Source: Homoserinimonas aerilata
Lineage (GTDB): Bacteria; Actinomycetota; Actinomycetes; Actinomycetales; Microbacteriaceae
Assembly: GCF_006716125.1 (NCBI RefSeq)
Contig: NZ_VFOM01000001.1
Coordinates: 682,001-746,000 of the forward strand
Reading direction: 5' to 3'
DNA length: 64,000 nucleotides
Below the pieces are notes generated by a model that saw only the letters and a list, made by a program, of their open reading frames with translations, did not search any database and was not told the origin of the DNA. Each line of letters begins with the position of its first letter. The first letter of the stretch is position 1. The translations under genes and the position numbers were made by a program. Below are positions 8,429 to 16,322 of this stretch, one piece after another.

Positions 8429-9304
8429 ATGGCAGATCGCACCCCCTGGTCCCTGTCGGGCGCCCTCCGCGGCATGTTCGCGAAGAAGACAATCGACGAC
8501 GACACGTGGGAGGACCTCGAGGATGCGCTCATCGGCGCAGACTTCGGGCCGACGATCACCGATTCCGTCATCGATGAGCTGCGCGAGCAGGTGCGCAAAT
8601 ACGCCACGACCGATCCAGATGATCTGAAGCGGATGCTGCGCGAGAATCTCGAGGAGCGCCTCGCGAGGCTCGACCCCACCCTCACCCTGTCGGCCCGCCC
8701 GGCCGTCGTGCTCGTGGTGGGTGTGAACGGCGTCGGCAAGACGACCACGATCGGCAAGTTCTCGAGGTTCCTGGTCACGCGCGGCCGCTCGGTCGTGGTG
8801 GGCGCCGCCGACACCTTCCGGGCTGCCGCTGTGGAGCAGCTGGCGACCTGGGCTGAGCGCGGTGGCGCGCAGATCGTGCGCCCGCAGCAGCAGGGCCAGG
8901 ATCCGGCATCCGTCGCCTTCCAGACGGTGGAGAAGGCGATCGCGGAGGGCATCGACATCGCCGTGATCGACACGGCTGGCCGACTGCAGACGAAGAGCGG
9001 CCTCATGGATGAGCTCACGAAGATCCGTCGCGTCATCGAGAAGCAGACGGAGATCGCCGAGGTGCTGTTGGTTCTGGATGCGACGACAGGGCAGAACGGG
9101 CTCGCTCAGGCGGAGGCGTTCATCGAGCACGCCGGAGTGACGGGCCTCGTGCTGACCAAGCTGGACGGCTCGGCGAAGGGCGGCTTCGTGCTCGCCGTGC
9201 AGGAGCGCACAGGCATCCCGATCAAACTGGTCGGCCAGGGCGAAGGCATCGGCGACCTCACGGGTTTCACCCCGCACGTCTTCGTGCAGAACCTCGTCGG
9301 CTGA
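8429..9304 (+). CDS. ftsY: Signal recognition particle receptor FtsY
   Basis: SRP GTPase that receives ribosome-SRP complexes at the membrane. The protein (291 aa) has a short N domain and almost no acidic A domain. The G domain has the P-loop GVNGVGKTTT (about 98-107), DTAGR (about 182) and TKLDG (about 250). ATG 8429 is chosen because MADRTPWSLSGALRGMF starts the N domain; a TAGGAT -10 box (8416-8421) 7 nt upstream suggests leaderless translation. The partner GTPase ffh is 0.7 kb downstream, separated by the carbonic anhydrase-like gene. Confidence 0.95.
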   Translation: MADRTPWSLSGALRGMFAKKTIDDDTWEDLEDALIGADFGPTITDSVIDELREQVRKYATTDPDDLKRMLRENLEERLARLDPTLTLSARPAVVLVVGVNGVGKTTTIGKFSRFLVTRGRSVVVGAADTFRAAAVEQLATWAERGGAQIVRPQQQGQDPASVAFQTVEKAIAEGIDIAVIDTAGRLQTKSGLMDELTKIRRVIEKQTEIAEVLLVLDATTGQNGLAQAEAFIEHAGVTGLVLTKLDGSAKGGFVLAVQERTGIPIKLVGQGEGIGDLTGFTPHVFVQNLVG

Positions 9305-9313
9305 GAGCGGGCA

Positions 9314-9432
9314 GGCTTCGAGACGATCGCCGTAGACGGCGATCCCTCAGCCAGCGGGTGGCCTGCCGGTTGAGGAGGCGCGCCAGCGCCGTCTCGAAAC
9401 CGGCCGGTGCCGTCTCGAAACCGGCCGGTGCC
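9314..9432. repeat. REP/BIME-like intergenic repeat pair plus 21-bp tandem duplication
   Basis: Two related modules sit head to head. Module A (9314-9352) reads on the minus strand as GGCTGAGG, a stem-loop, then CGTCTCGAAGCC. Module B (9368-9401) reads on the plus strand as GGTTGAGG, a GGCGC/GCGCC stem, then CGTCTCGAAACC. The 21-bp unit GTCTCGAAACCGGCCGGTGCC then occurs twice in perfect tandem (9391-9411 and 9412-9432). The location between convergent ftsY and the carbonic anhydrase-like gene is typical for palindromic interspersed repeats and may help end both transcripts. Confidence 0.7.
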
Positions 9433-9444
9433 GTACCCGACGCC

Positions 9445-9975
9445 TCAGCCGCCGAGCGCGGCCCGGTGGGTCGCACTGTACCCGCGGTAGTGCTCCGCGT
9501 TCTGTCTGATCTTCTCGCGTTCGGCATCCGTCAGTTCGCGGCGCACTTTCGCGGGCACGCCTGCGACGAGCGATCCGGGTGGCACGATGGTGCCTTCGAG
9601 CACGACGGCACCGGCCGCGACGAGCGAGCCTGCGCCGATGACGGCACCGTTGAGCACGGTCGCGCTCATGCCGATGAGGCAGTCGTCTTCGATGGTGCAG
9701 CCGTGCAGCACGGCCGCGTGTCCGACGCTGACGCCCGCTCCGATGGTGGTGGGGATTCCGGTGTCGCAGTGCACGGTCACGTTGTCCTGCAGGTTGCTGC
9801 CGGCGCCGAGTGTGATGCTGTCGACATCCGCCCGCAGCACGGTTCCGTAGAAGACGCTGGAGTCTTCTGCGAGCGTCACTCTGCCGATGAGGGTGGCGTT
9901 CGGCGCGACCCAGGCGGTGTCGGCGATGGCGGGGGAACTGCCTTCGATGGTCACGAGCAGCGGCGTCGGTGTCAT
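9445..9975 (-). CDS. Gamma carbonic anhydrase-like hexapeptide-repeat protein
   Basis: Left-handed beta-helix protein of 176 aa related to gamma-class carbonic anhydrases (YrdA/PaaY type). Repeated hexapeptides run from about residue 20 to 150. The zinc-ligand histidines are present in TVHCD (about 70) and VGHAAVLHG (about 88-96). The activity may be carbonic anhydrase or another metal hydrolase function. The frame stays open far upstream through ffh antisense, but ATG 9975 is the plausible start: it lies 7 nt from a TAGTTT box on the minus strand (9988-9983), and the 21-bp gap to ffh leaves no room for more. Confidence 0.88.
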   Translation of the reverse strand: MTPTPLLVTIEGSSPAIADTAWVAPNATLIGRVTLAEDSSVFYGTVLRADVDSITLGAGSNLQDNVTVHCDTGIPTTIGAGVSVGHAAVLHGCTIEDDCLIGMSATVLNGAVIGAGSLVAAGAVVLEGTIVPPGSLVAGVPAKVRRELTDAEREKIRQNAEHYRGYSATHRAALGG

Positions 9976-9996
9976 ACAAGTTAAACTAGGGGCACC
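9976..9996. promoter_or_regulatory. 21-bp bidirectional promoter between the carbonic anhydrase-like gene and ffh
   Basis: The whole gap between the two divergent start codons is 21 bp. It contains TAAACT on the plus strand (9982-9987, 9 nt before the ffh ATG) and TAGTTT on the minus strand (9988-9983, 7 nt before the opposite ATG). The two -10 boxes overlap by five bases, so both mRNAs would be leaderless or nearly so, and both -35 regions would fall inside the opposite gene. Confidence 0.6.
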
Positions 9997-11562
9997 ATGG
10001 CCACTTTTGGAAACCTCACCGACCGCCTCGCGGATACCTTCAAGAACCTGCGCGGCAAGGGAAAGCTCAGCCCCGCCGACATCGACGGCACCGTGCGCGA
10101 GATCCGCCGGGCATTGCTCGATGCGGATGTCGCGCTCGACGTCGTCAAGGAGTTCACCGGCAAGGTGCGCGAGCGTGCCCTCAGCGATGAAGTCAGCAAG
10201 GCCCTCAATCCGGCCCAGCAGGTTGTGCAGATCGTCAACGAGGAGCTCGTGGGAATCCTCGGCGGTGAGCAGCGCAGGCTGAGGTTCGCGAAGACGGCGC
10301 CGACCGTGATCATGCTCGCGGGCCTCCAGGGTGCCGGTAAGACGACGCTCGCGGGCAAGCTCGCGAAGTGGCTGGCGGGCGAGGGCCACACGCCGCTGCT
10401 CGTCGCGGCTGACCTCCAGCGCCCGAACGCTGTGACGCAGCTGCAGGTCGTCGGCGAGCAGGCCGGCGCGCAGGTGTTCGCGCCCGAGCCCGGCAATGGC
10501 GTCGGCAACCCGGTGAAGGTTGCGAAGGATTCGATCAGGTTCGCGAAGGACAAGCAGTACGACGTGGTCATCGTCGACACGGCCGGCCGTCTCGGCGTCG
10601 ATGCCGAGCTGATGAAGCAGGCGGGGGACATCCGCAAGGCTGTCGACCCGGATGAGGTGCTGTTCGTCATCGACGCGATGATCGGTCAGGATGCTGTCGC
10701 GACGGCGAAGGCGTTCCAGGATGGCGTCGATTTTACGGGCGTGGTGCTCACGAAGCTCGATGGCGACAGCCGTGGTGGTGCCGCCCTGTCGGTGGCGTCG
10801 GTGACGGGTCGCCCGATCATCTTCGCCAGCACGGGCGAGCGCTTGGAGGATTTCGAGCCGTTCCATCCGGAGCGTATGGCCAGCCGCATCCTCGACCTGG
10901 GTGACATTCTCACGCTCATCGAGCAGGCGCAGAAGAACTTCGATGAGGAGGAGGCGAAGAAGGTTGCGGAGAAGTTCGCGACCGACAGCTTCACGCTCGA
11001 GGACTTCCTCGCCCAGATGCAGCAGCTCAAGAAGATGGGGTCGCTCAAGGGCATGCTCGGCATGCTGCCGGGTGCGCGCGGCATGAAGGAGCAGCTCGAG
11101 AACTTCGACGAGTCGGAGCTGACCCGCACGGAGGCGATCATCCAGTCGATGACGCGGTCGGAGCGGCTGCAGCCGAAGCTGCTGAACGGCTCGCGGCGCC
11201 TGCGCATCGCGCGCGGTTCTGGCACGACGGTCACGGAGGTCAATGCTCTTGTGAACCGTTTCGAGCAGGCGGCGAAGATGATGAAGACCGTCGCGAAGGG
11301 TGGCATGCCGCAGATTCCCGGAATGGGGCCGATCCCCGGCGCCGGTTTCGGTGGCGGCCGTGGCAAGCAGCAGGCGAAGAAGAAGTCGTCGAAGTCGGGC
11401 AACCCTGCCAAGCGGGCGGCCGAGAATGCCAGGTTCGCTGCGGGCGCCCCGGCGGCGTCGCAGGCCCCTTCGGGTTCGGGCTTCGGTCTGGGTGCCGGCA
11501 AGGATGGCCCTTCGGAGGACGAGCTGGCGACGCTTCAGCGGATGCTCGGCGGCCGACAGTAG
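9997..11562 (+). CDS. ffh: Signal recognition particle protein Ffh (SRP54)
   Basis: SRP GTPase that binds 4.5S RNA and hydrophobic signal sequences on ribosomes and docks with FtsY. The 521-aa protein has an N domain (1-90) and a G domain with GLQGAGKTT (about 109-117), DTAGRLG and TKLDGDSRGG. The Met-rich M domain (about 320-440) has MGSLKGMLGMLPGARGMKEQ. A Gly/Lys/Ala-rich tail of about 70 residues follows. The start has no Shine-Dalgarno; a -10 box lies only 9 nt upstream. Confidence 0.96.
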   Translation: MATFGNLTDRLADTFKNLRGKGKLSPADIDGTVREIRRALLDADVALDVVKEFTGKVRERALSDEVSKALNPAQQVVQIVNEELVGILGGEQRRLRFAKTAPTVIMLAGLQGAGKTTLAGKLAKWLAGEGHTPLLVAADLQRPNAVTQLQVVGEQAGAQVFAPEPGNGVGNPVKVAKDSIRFAKDKQYDVVIVDTAGRLGVDAELMKQAGDIRKAVDPDEVLFVIDAMIGQDAVATAKAFQDGVDFTGVVLTKLDGDSRGGAALSVASVTGRPIIFASTGERLEDFEPFHPERMASRILDLGDILTLIEQAQKNFDEEEAKKVAEKFATDSFTLEDFLAQMQQLKKMGSLKGMLGMLPGARGMKEQLENFDESELTRTEAIIQSMTRSERLQPKLLNGSRRLRIARGSGTTVTEVNALVNRFEQAAKMMKTVAKGGMPQIPGMGPIPGAGFGGGRGKQQAKKKSSKSGNPAKRAAENARFAAGAPAASQAPSGSGFGLGAGKDGPSEDELATLQRMLGGRQ

Positions 11563-11650
11563 TCCCAGCGCGCCTTCGAGTGGCCAATTCTCGTCCGAAG
11601 AGCGGCCGGGATGGGCGGATGTTGACCGCTCGCGGTCGTGAGAGAGCGCG

Positions 11651-12331
11651 TCAGTCTTCGGGCGTGATGAGTGAGCGCCCGTGTGCCTCGTCGAGGGTCA
11701 TCCGGTAGACGCGCTGCGTATCCCATGGCCGCGCCCAGCCGAGTTGCTCGAAGAGGTGTGCGAGCAGGTTTCCGGTGAAGCCCCACACCCAGCCTGTCGG
11801 CAGCCGGAAGCCGTGGCTCCGGAAGCCTCCCATCTCGACCATGGCCCGTGCGCTGTCGTCGAGCATGGTGTCGACGGAGACGCGCAGCGTGTGGAGCACT
11901 TCGCCGGGCACGATCGAGTCGGCCGCGATGGCGTCATCCGCCCATCCGATGACGGGGGTGACGACGAAGTTGCTGACGGGCACGAGCACGGGCGGCAGCG
12001 CGCCGAGCACGGTGACCCGGTCAGGTCGGATGCCGGTCTCCTCGTGCGTCTCGCGCAGCGCGGCAGCGATGGGCCCGTCGTCGCTCGGCTCGATCCGCCC
12101 GCCGGGCAGCGCGATCTGGCCGGGGTGGTCGCGCAGCAGGGGTGAGCGTTGCACGAGAAAGAGGTCGACGTCCTGCCCGCTGCCGGGCGTGAACAGGGCG
12201 AGCACGCCCGACTGGCGGTAGCCTTCGGCGGCGACGGGGTCGTAGGCGTGGGGGCCGGCGAGGGGCGTGAATCTGCCGTCCCTCGCACGTGAGGCGAGCT
12301 CGTCGAGGTCCCTGCGGTGGGTGCTGCTCAC
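11651..12331 (-). CDS. Nudix hydrolase, CoA pyrophosphatase (NudL)-like
   Basis: Protein of 226 aa with the NudL-type signature around residues 60-110: LVQRSPLLRDHPGQIALPGG followed by the Nudix helix ALRETHEETGI. Proteins with this arrangement hydrolyse CoA and its derivatives to 3',5'-ADP and phosphopantetheine. The GTG start at 12331 is 6 nt from TAGGCT on the minus strand (12343-12338), which suggests a leaderless mRNA. It converges on ffh and lies downstream of the glycosyltransferase on the same strand. Confidence 0.85.
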   Translation of the reverse strand: MSSTHRRDLDELASRARDGRFTPLAGPHAYDPVAAEGYRQSGVLALFTPGSGQDVDLFLVQRSPLLRDHPGQIALPGGRIEPSDDGPIAAALRETHEETGIRPDRVTVLGALPPVLVPVSNFVVTPVIGWADDAIAADSIVPGEVLHTLRVSVDTMLDDSARAMVEMGGFRSHGFRLPTGWVWGFTGNLLAHLFEQLGWARPWDTQRVYRMTLDEAHGRSLITPED

Positions 12332-12376
12332 CCGCCCAGCCTACGTGCGAGTTGTTCCCGGTGGTGGGAGGGGTGC

Positions 12377-13552
12377 TCAGCCGCGAGAGGCGGTGACGGA
12401 TGCGCGCGGGCCGACGGGCCAGCCTGCCGCGGGCCGCAGGCGGTTCAGCCTGATCGCATCCGCATAGTGGGCGAGGAGGGCATCACAGACGGCCGTCCAG
12501 GAGCGGTCGCGCACGGTCTCTCGTGCGGCGAGGGCGAAGGCGGCGCGCTTCGCATCGTCTCCGACGAGGTCGGCGACGCGCATCCGCATCTCGTGCAGGT
12601 TGCCCGGTGTGTAGAGCCAGCCGGTGCGGCTGGAGTCGACGAGGTCGAGGGGACCGCCGCGACCGGTGGCGATGACGGGCACGCCGCTGGCCATGGCCTC
12701 CTGGATGGTCTGGCAGAAGGTCTCGAGTTCGCCCGGGTGTACGAAGACGTCGAAGGATGCGATGGCGCGGGCGAGTTCGTCGCCGCCGAGGAATCCGGTG
12801 AAGTGGGCTGTCGGCATGAGCTGTTCGAGGCGTGCCCGCAGTGGTCCGTCTCCGACGATGACGAGCCGCACGTCCGGCAGGGTGGCGATGACGCGCAGGT
12901 CTTCGACCTGTTTCTCGGCGGCGAGGCGCCCCACATAGCCGACGATTCGCTCGCCGTGGGGGGCGATGCGTGCGCGCCACGCCTCGTCGCGCTTCTCGGG
13001 GGTGAACCGGGCGGTGTCGACGCCGCGCGTCCATTTGCGCAGCCGGTCGATCTGGTGGTCGTGCAGTTGCGACAGCGCGTAGCTGGAGGGGGCCAGGTTG
13101 AGGGTGGCGCGCTGGTGGATGCGCTGCACCTGCTGCCACAGAAGCGGCTCGGCGAGGGGGAATCCGTATCTGCTCGCGTAGGCGGGAACATCCGTCTGGT
13201 AGATGGCGACGGTGGGGATGCCGAGCTGTTCGGCGGCGAGCATGGCCTGCAGGCCGAGCACGAAGGGTGAGGCGAGGTGCACGACGTCGGGCTGGAAGCC
13301 TCTCAGCAGCCGCACGACGCGGCCGACCGTGACGGTGGCGATGCGCACATTCGGGTAGCGGGGCAGCGCGAAGGCGGGCAGCCCTTCGATGTTGTAGCCG
13401 GCGTGTTCGCTCGGCAGTTCGGCTGCGCGGGGGGCGAGCACGAGCACGTCGTCTCCGCGTGCGGAGAGATGATCGATGACCCGCAGCAGCGAATGGGTTA
13501 CCCCGTTCATGTGCGGGAGGAAGGACTCGGCGATCAGCGCGACTCTCACCAC
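12377..13552 (-). CDS. GT4-family glycosyltransferase
   Basis: Protein of 391 aa with a GT-B fold. The N-terminal acceptor domain begins RVALIAESFLPHMNGVTHSL, typical of the actinobacterial mannosyl/glucosyltransferases of the PimB/MgtA type. The nucleotide-sugar domain has VGYVGRLAAEKQVEDLR (about 220) and the EX7E region FCQTIQEAMASGVPVIATG (about 300). It likely adds a sugar to a membrane lipid or lipoglycan precursor on the cytoplasmic face; the exact acceptor is not determinable. Two GTG codons (13552 and 13549) are adjacent and either may be the start. Confidence 0.83.
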   Translation of the reverse strand: MVRVALIAESFLPHMNGVTHSLLRVIDHLSARGDDVLVLAPRAAELPSEHAGYNIEGLPAFALPRYPNVRIATVTVGRVVRLLRGFQPDVVHLASPFVLGLQAMLAAEQLGIPTVAIYQTDVPAYASRYGFPLAEPLLWQQVQRIHQRATLNLAPSSYALSQLHDHQIDRLRKWTRGVDTARFTPEKRDEAWRARIAPHGERIVGYVGRLAAEKQVEDLRVIATLPDVRLVIVGDGPLRARLEQLMPTAHFTGFLGGDELARAIASFDVFVHPGELETFCQTIQEAMASGVPVIATGRGGPLDLVDSSRTGWLYTPGNLHEMRMRVADLVGDDAKRAAFALAARETVRDRSWTAVCDALLAHYADAIRLNRLRPAAGWPVGPRASVTASRG

Positions 13553-13741
13553 TGCAGACTCTCAGGCGGGGTTTTCGTGGGGGCTTCCCGGCGGTGTCGT
13601 GTCGGTGAACGGGCGATGAAGACATCCGGATGCCTCGGGCCGAGCGCAGGAACGGATGCGGTTCTGCCGTTCACGGGTGAAGAACTGCCATGATTCCCGC
13701 GATCGCGCGGCGATGTCGGTGGCCACGGCTAACGTGTGAAC

Positions 13742-14716
13742 GTGACCGCATCCGCACCTCCCACCCTGCTCGCGCGCGAGCCCGCGGCCGGCCCCGATCT
13801 TCGGGTGCTGGCGGCGATCGTCGTGACGGTGCTGGCCTGGGCGAGCGCCTTCGTGGTCATCCGCGGTGTCATGCCGTATTTCTCGGGTGGCGGGCTCGCG
13901 CTCGGCCGGCTTCTGGTCGGCACGGTCGGCCTCGCCCTGCTCATGATCGGCCGCCGCTGGGTGCTGCCCCGTGGCCGCGACTGGGCGCTCATCGCCGTGT
14001 ACGGGCTCGGCTGGTTCGGCGTCTACAACGTGGCCCTCAACATCTCCGAGACGACGCTCGATGCGGGCACGACGTCGATGCTCGTGAACATCGCGCCCAT
14101 CCTCATCGCGTTGGGCGGTGGCATCATCCTGCGCGAGGGCGTCACACGGTGGCTCGTCATCGGTGCCGGTCTCGCCTTCTTCGGGGTCGTGCTGATCGCC
14201 CTCGGCACGGGGGTCGGCGGCTTCGGCGACGGCTCCGGGGTGTGGTGGGTCCTCCTCGCCGCCGCCGTCTACACGGCGGGCGTTCTCTGTCAGAAGCCGG
14301 CGCTGCGCCGCATCCCCGCCTCGCAGCTGACGTTCATGGGGTGTGCGATCGGCGCGCTCGCCTGCCTGCCGTTCACGCCCGCTCTGCTGGGGGAGTTGGC
14401 GGATGCTCCCACCGGCGCGATCCTCGGCGTCGTCTACCTGGGGCTTGTGCCCACGGCGATCGCGTTCAGCACCTGGGCCTACGCGCTGGGCCGGATGCCC
14501 GCGAGTCGTCTGGGCGTGACGACCTACGCAGTACCGCCCCTCGTCGTCGTGATGGGTCTTGTGGCCTTCGGCGAGGTGCCTGCGCCGCTCGCCATCGTCG
14601 GGGGCATCGTGTGCCTCGCGGGGGTCGCCGTCAGTCGCAGGATGCCTCGCACACGAGCGGATGCCATGCCACGACCAGGCGGAGTACGCAGCGGCTCCGA
14701 TTCTCTGGCAGAATAG
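13742..14716 (+). CDS. EamA/DMT-family transporter
   Basis: Integral membrane protein of 324 aa with ten predicted helices arranged as two EamA repeats (about 25-150 and 165-290). Members export amino acids or other metabolites; no substrate is indicated. GTG 13742 is preferred over the in-frame GTG at 13736 because it lies 6 nt after TAACGT (13730-13735), the spacing of a leaderless start. The stop codon overlaps the -10 region of rpsP. Confidence 0.85.
   Translation: MTASAPPTLLAREPAAGPDLRVLAAIVVTVLAWASAFVVIRGVMPYFSGGGLALGRLLVGTVGLALLMIGRRWVLPRGRDWALIAVYGLGWFGVYNVALNISETTLDAGTTSMLVNIAPILIALGGGIILREGVTRWLVIGAGLAFFGVVLIALGTGVGGFGDGSGVWWVLLAAAVYTAGVLCQKPALRRIPASQLTFMGCAIGALACLPFTPALLGELADAPTGAILGVVYLGLVPTAIAFSTWAYALGRMPASRLGVTTYAVPPLVVVMGLVAFGEVPAPLAIVGGIVCLAGVAVSRRMPRTRADAMPRPGGVRSGSDSLAE
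14709..14714 (+). promoter_or_regulatory. Putative -10 box of the rpsP operon
   Basis: CAGAAT lies within GGCAGAATAG, a 10-mer shared exactly with the rplS promoter at 24605-24614, and its GCAGAATAG part recurs before the DivIVA-like gene at 44115. It predicts a transcript start near 14721 and a leader of about 120 nt before rpsP, in which no known RNA motif was recognised. Confidence 0.5.
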
Positions 14717-14843
14717 GACGTTGAGCCCGCGTCATCCGACCCTCTAATCAGATGCCGCGTGCTTCCTTAGACCTTTCTGGCCGAGTGTGCCCCCACGCTC
14801 ACGGCTGTCAGTTCGCTCCCATATCTAGAAACACAGGAGAATT

Positions 14844-15311
14844 GTGGCTGTAAAGATTCGTTTGAAGCGCATGGGCAAGATCCGCGCTCCGTTCTACCGC
14901 ATCGTCGTCGCCGACTCGCGCACCAAGCGTGACGGTCGCGTCATCGAGGAGATCGGCAAGTACCACCCGACCGAGGAGCCCTCGTTCATCGAGGTCAACT
15001 CCGAGCGTGCGCAGTACTGGCTCAGCGTCGGCGCGCAGCCGACCGAGCAGGTCGCCGCACTGCTGAAGCTCACGGGCGACTGGGGCAAGTTCAAGGGCGA
15101 CGCCAAGGCCGTCTCGACCGTCAAGGTGAAGGAGCCCAAGGAGGCTTTCGTCGCCGACGAGAAGAAGAAGCCGGTTCTCAAGCCCAAGGCTGCCGCGCCC
15201 GCCAAGGTCGAGGAGGCCCCCGCTGAGGAGCCTGCCGCCGAGGAGGCCGCTGTCGAGGCTCCCGTCGAGGCCGCTGCAGAGGCTCCTGCCGCAGACGCCG
15301 ACAAGGCGTAG
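14844..15311 (+). CDS. rpsP: 30S ribosomal protein S16 with acidic C-terminal tail
   Basis: Binds 16S rRNA in the body of the 30S subunit. The conserved domain is residues 1-80 ([20 protein letters not shown]). A linker and a roughly 55-residue Ala/Glu/Pro-rich tail follow; S16 is usually about 80-110 aa in other phyla, so 155 aa is long, although such tails occur in actinobacteria. The GTG start is preceded by AGGAGAA. khpA begins 3 bp after the stop. Confidence 0.96.
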   Translation: MAVKIRLKRMGKIRAPFYRIVVADSRTKRDGRVIEEIGKYHPTEEPSFIEVNSERAQYWLSVGAQPTEQVAALLKLTGDWGKFKGDAKAVSTVKVKEPKEAFVADEKKKPVLKPKAAAPAKVEEAPAEEPAAEEAAVEAPVEAAAEAPAADADKA

Positions 15312-15314
15312 CAC

Positions 15315-15551
15315 GTGCTCGCAGCCGCTCTCGAGCACCTTGTCAAGGGGATCGTCGATCACCCTGACGATGTCGTTGTCGTCGCACAGAACTCTCCGCG
15401 TGGTGAGGTCCTCGAGGTTCGCGTGAACCCCGAAGATCTCGGCCGCGTGATCGGTCGCGCTGGTCGCACGGCCAAGGCTCTCCGTACCCTCGTCTCGGCT
15501 CTCGCCGATGGCAAGAAGGTGCGCGTCGATGTGGTCGATACCGATTTCTAG
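15315..15551 (+). CDS. khpA: KH-domain RNA-binding protein KhpA
   Basis: Single KH domain of 78 aa with the GXXG loop in GRVIGRAGRTAKALRTLV (about 45-62). KhpA binds RNA and in other Gram-positives works with KhpB/Jag in cell elongation and RNA regulation. It lies in its usual place between rpsP and rimM. The GTG start follows the rpsP stop by 3 bp. Confidence 0.93.
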   Translation: MLAAALEHLVKGIVDHPDDVVVVAQNSPRGEVLEVRVNPEDLGRVIGRAGRTAKALRTLVSALADGKKVRVDVVDTDF

Positions 15552-16131
15552 AGAAGCAGCCCCGCACGAGACCCAGCTTCGGGTCGGTCGGCTCACGAAG
15601 GCCCACGGCCTGAAGGGCGCGATCAAGATTGAGCTGTACACGGATGACCCGGGGCGACGTTTCGTCCCGGGCGCCGTGTTCACCCTCCAGGTTCCCGCCA
15701 CGTCTTCGTGGCACGGTAAGACCATCGAGCTCATCGAGCTCAAATGGTTCAACTCGCATCCGGTCGCGTTCTTCAAGGACATTCCCGACCGCACGACGGC
15801 GGAGTCGCTCGTCAAGGCGATCCTCTGGGTCGACCATGACGCATCCGAGGTCAGCGATGAGGAGGATGCCTGGTTCGACCACCAGCTGGTCGGACTGGCC
15901 GTCGTCCGTGATGGCCGCAAGATCGGCTCGGTCACGCTTGTCGAGCATCTTCCCGCCCAGGATCTCCTGCACGTCGAGACGGAGTCCGGTGAGGTGCTTG
16001 TGCCGTTCGTGAAGGCCATCGTGCCGAGCGTCGACCTCAAGTCCGGCACGATCACGGTCACCCCGCCTGCGGGCCTCTTCGAGGAGCTCCCCGAGGATGC
16101 GGCACCGGAGTCACCGGCCGATCCCGCCTAG
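15529..16131 (+). CDS. rimM: Ribosome maturation factor RimM
   Basis: 30S assembly factor that works with S19. The protein has about 200 aa: an N-terminal RimM domain (RVGRLTKAHGLKGAIKIELY, about 17-36) and a C-terminal PRC-barrel (about 105-175, ending VDLKSGTITVTPPAGLFEE). The start is uncertain: ATG 15529 overlaps khpA by 23 bp, and ATG 15508 is also in frame. In most actinobacteria trmD would follow directly; here a nitrite-assimilation module intervenes and trmD is found 7.2 kb downstream with its own promoter. Confidence 0.93.
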   Translation: MWSIPISREAAPHETQLRVGRLTKAHGLKGAIKIELYTDDPGRRFVPGAVFTLQVPATSSWHGKTIELIELKWFNSHPVAFFKDIPDRTTAESLVKAILWVDHDASEVSDEEDAWFDHQLVGLAVVRDGRKIGSVTLVEHLPAQDLLHVETESGEVLVPFVKAIVPSVDLKSGTITVTPPAGLFEELPEDAAPESPADPA

Positions 16132-16197
16132 TTTTCGGCACGGCACAAGGCATACGGCATCCGGCTCACAGCCCGTGACTGCCGCTGTGCGGCAAAG

Positions 16198-16251
16198 GTA
16201 ACGCGGCCGAACGATTCGAGACACCAGGGCGAAATGCCCGGCGCATAGCGT
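16198..16251 (+). promoter_or_regulatory. GlnR-type box and -10 of the nitrite channel gene
   Basis: Half-sites GTAAC (16198), GAACG (16209), GACAC (16220) and GAAAT (16231) are spaced by exactly 6 nt each, matching the actinomycete GlnR consensus gTnAC-n6-GaAAC-n6-GtnAC-n6-GaAAC with a few mismatches. Ten bases after the last half-site is TAGCGT (16246-16251), a TANNNT -10 box. nirB and nirD carry the same layout, including the 10-nt gap. This points to activation by GlnR under nitrogen limitation, by inference. Confidence 0.65.
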
Positions 16252-16322
16252 CGGTGGCAGCCGCAGCTCGCGGCGGTGCAGTGATCACGCTGCAGCCACC
16301 TGATGCCCTCGGAGTGTGTCCT

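Noticed and set aside
9976..10866. N-terminal extension of the carbonic anhydrase-like frame through ffh antisense
   Set aside because: The extension lies entirely opposite the ffh coding region; the conserved domain begins at the ATG at 9975 with a matching -10 box.
13605..13674. Inverted repeat GTGAACGG/CCGTTCAC upstream of the EamA gene
   Set aside because: Arms are only 8 bp with a 54-nt gap and no relation to the promoter; this is likely by chance in GC-rich DNA.
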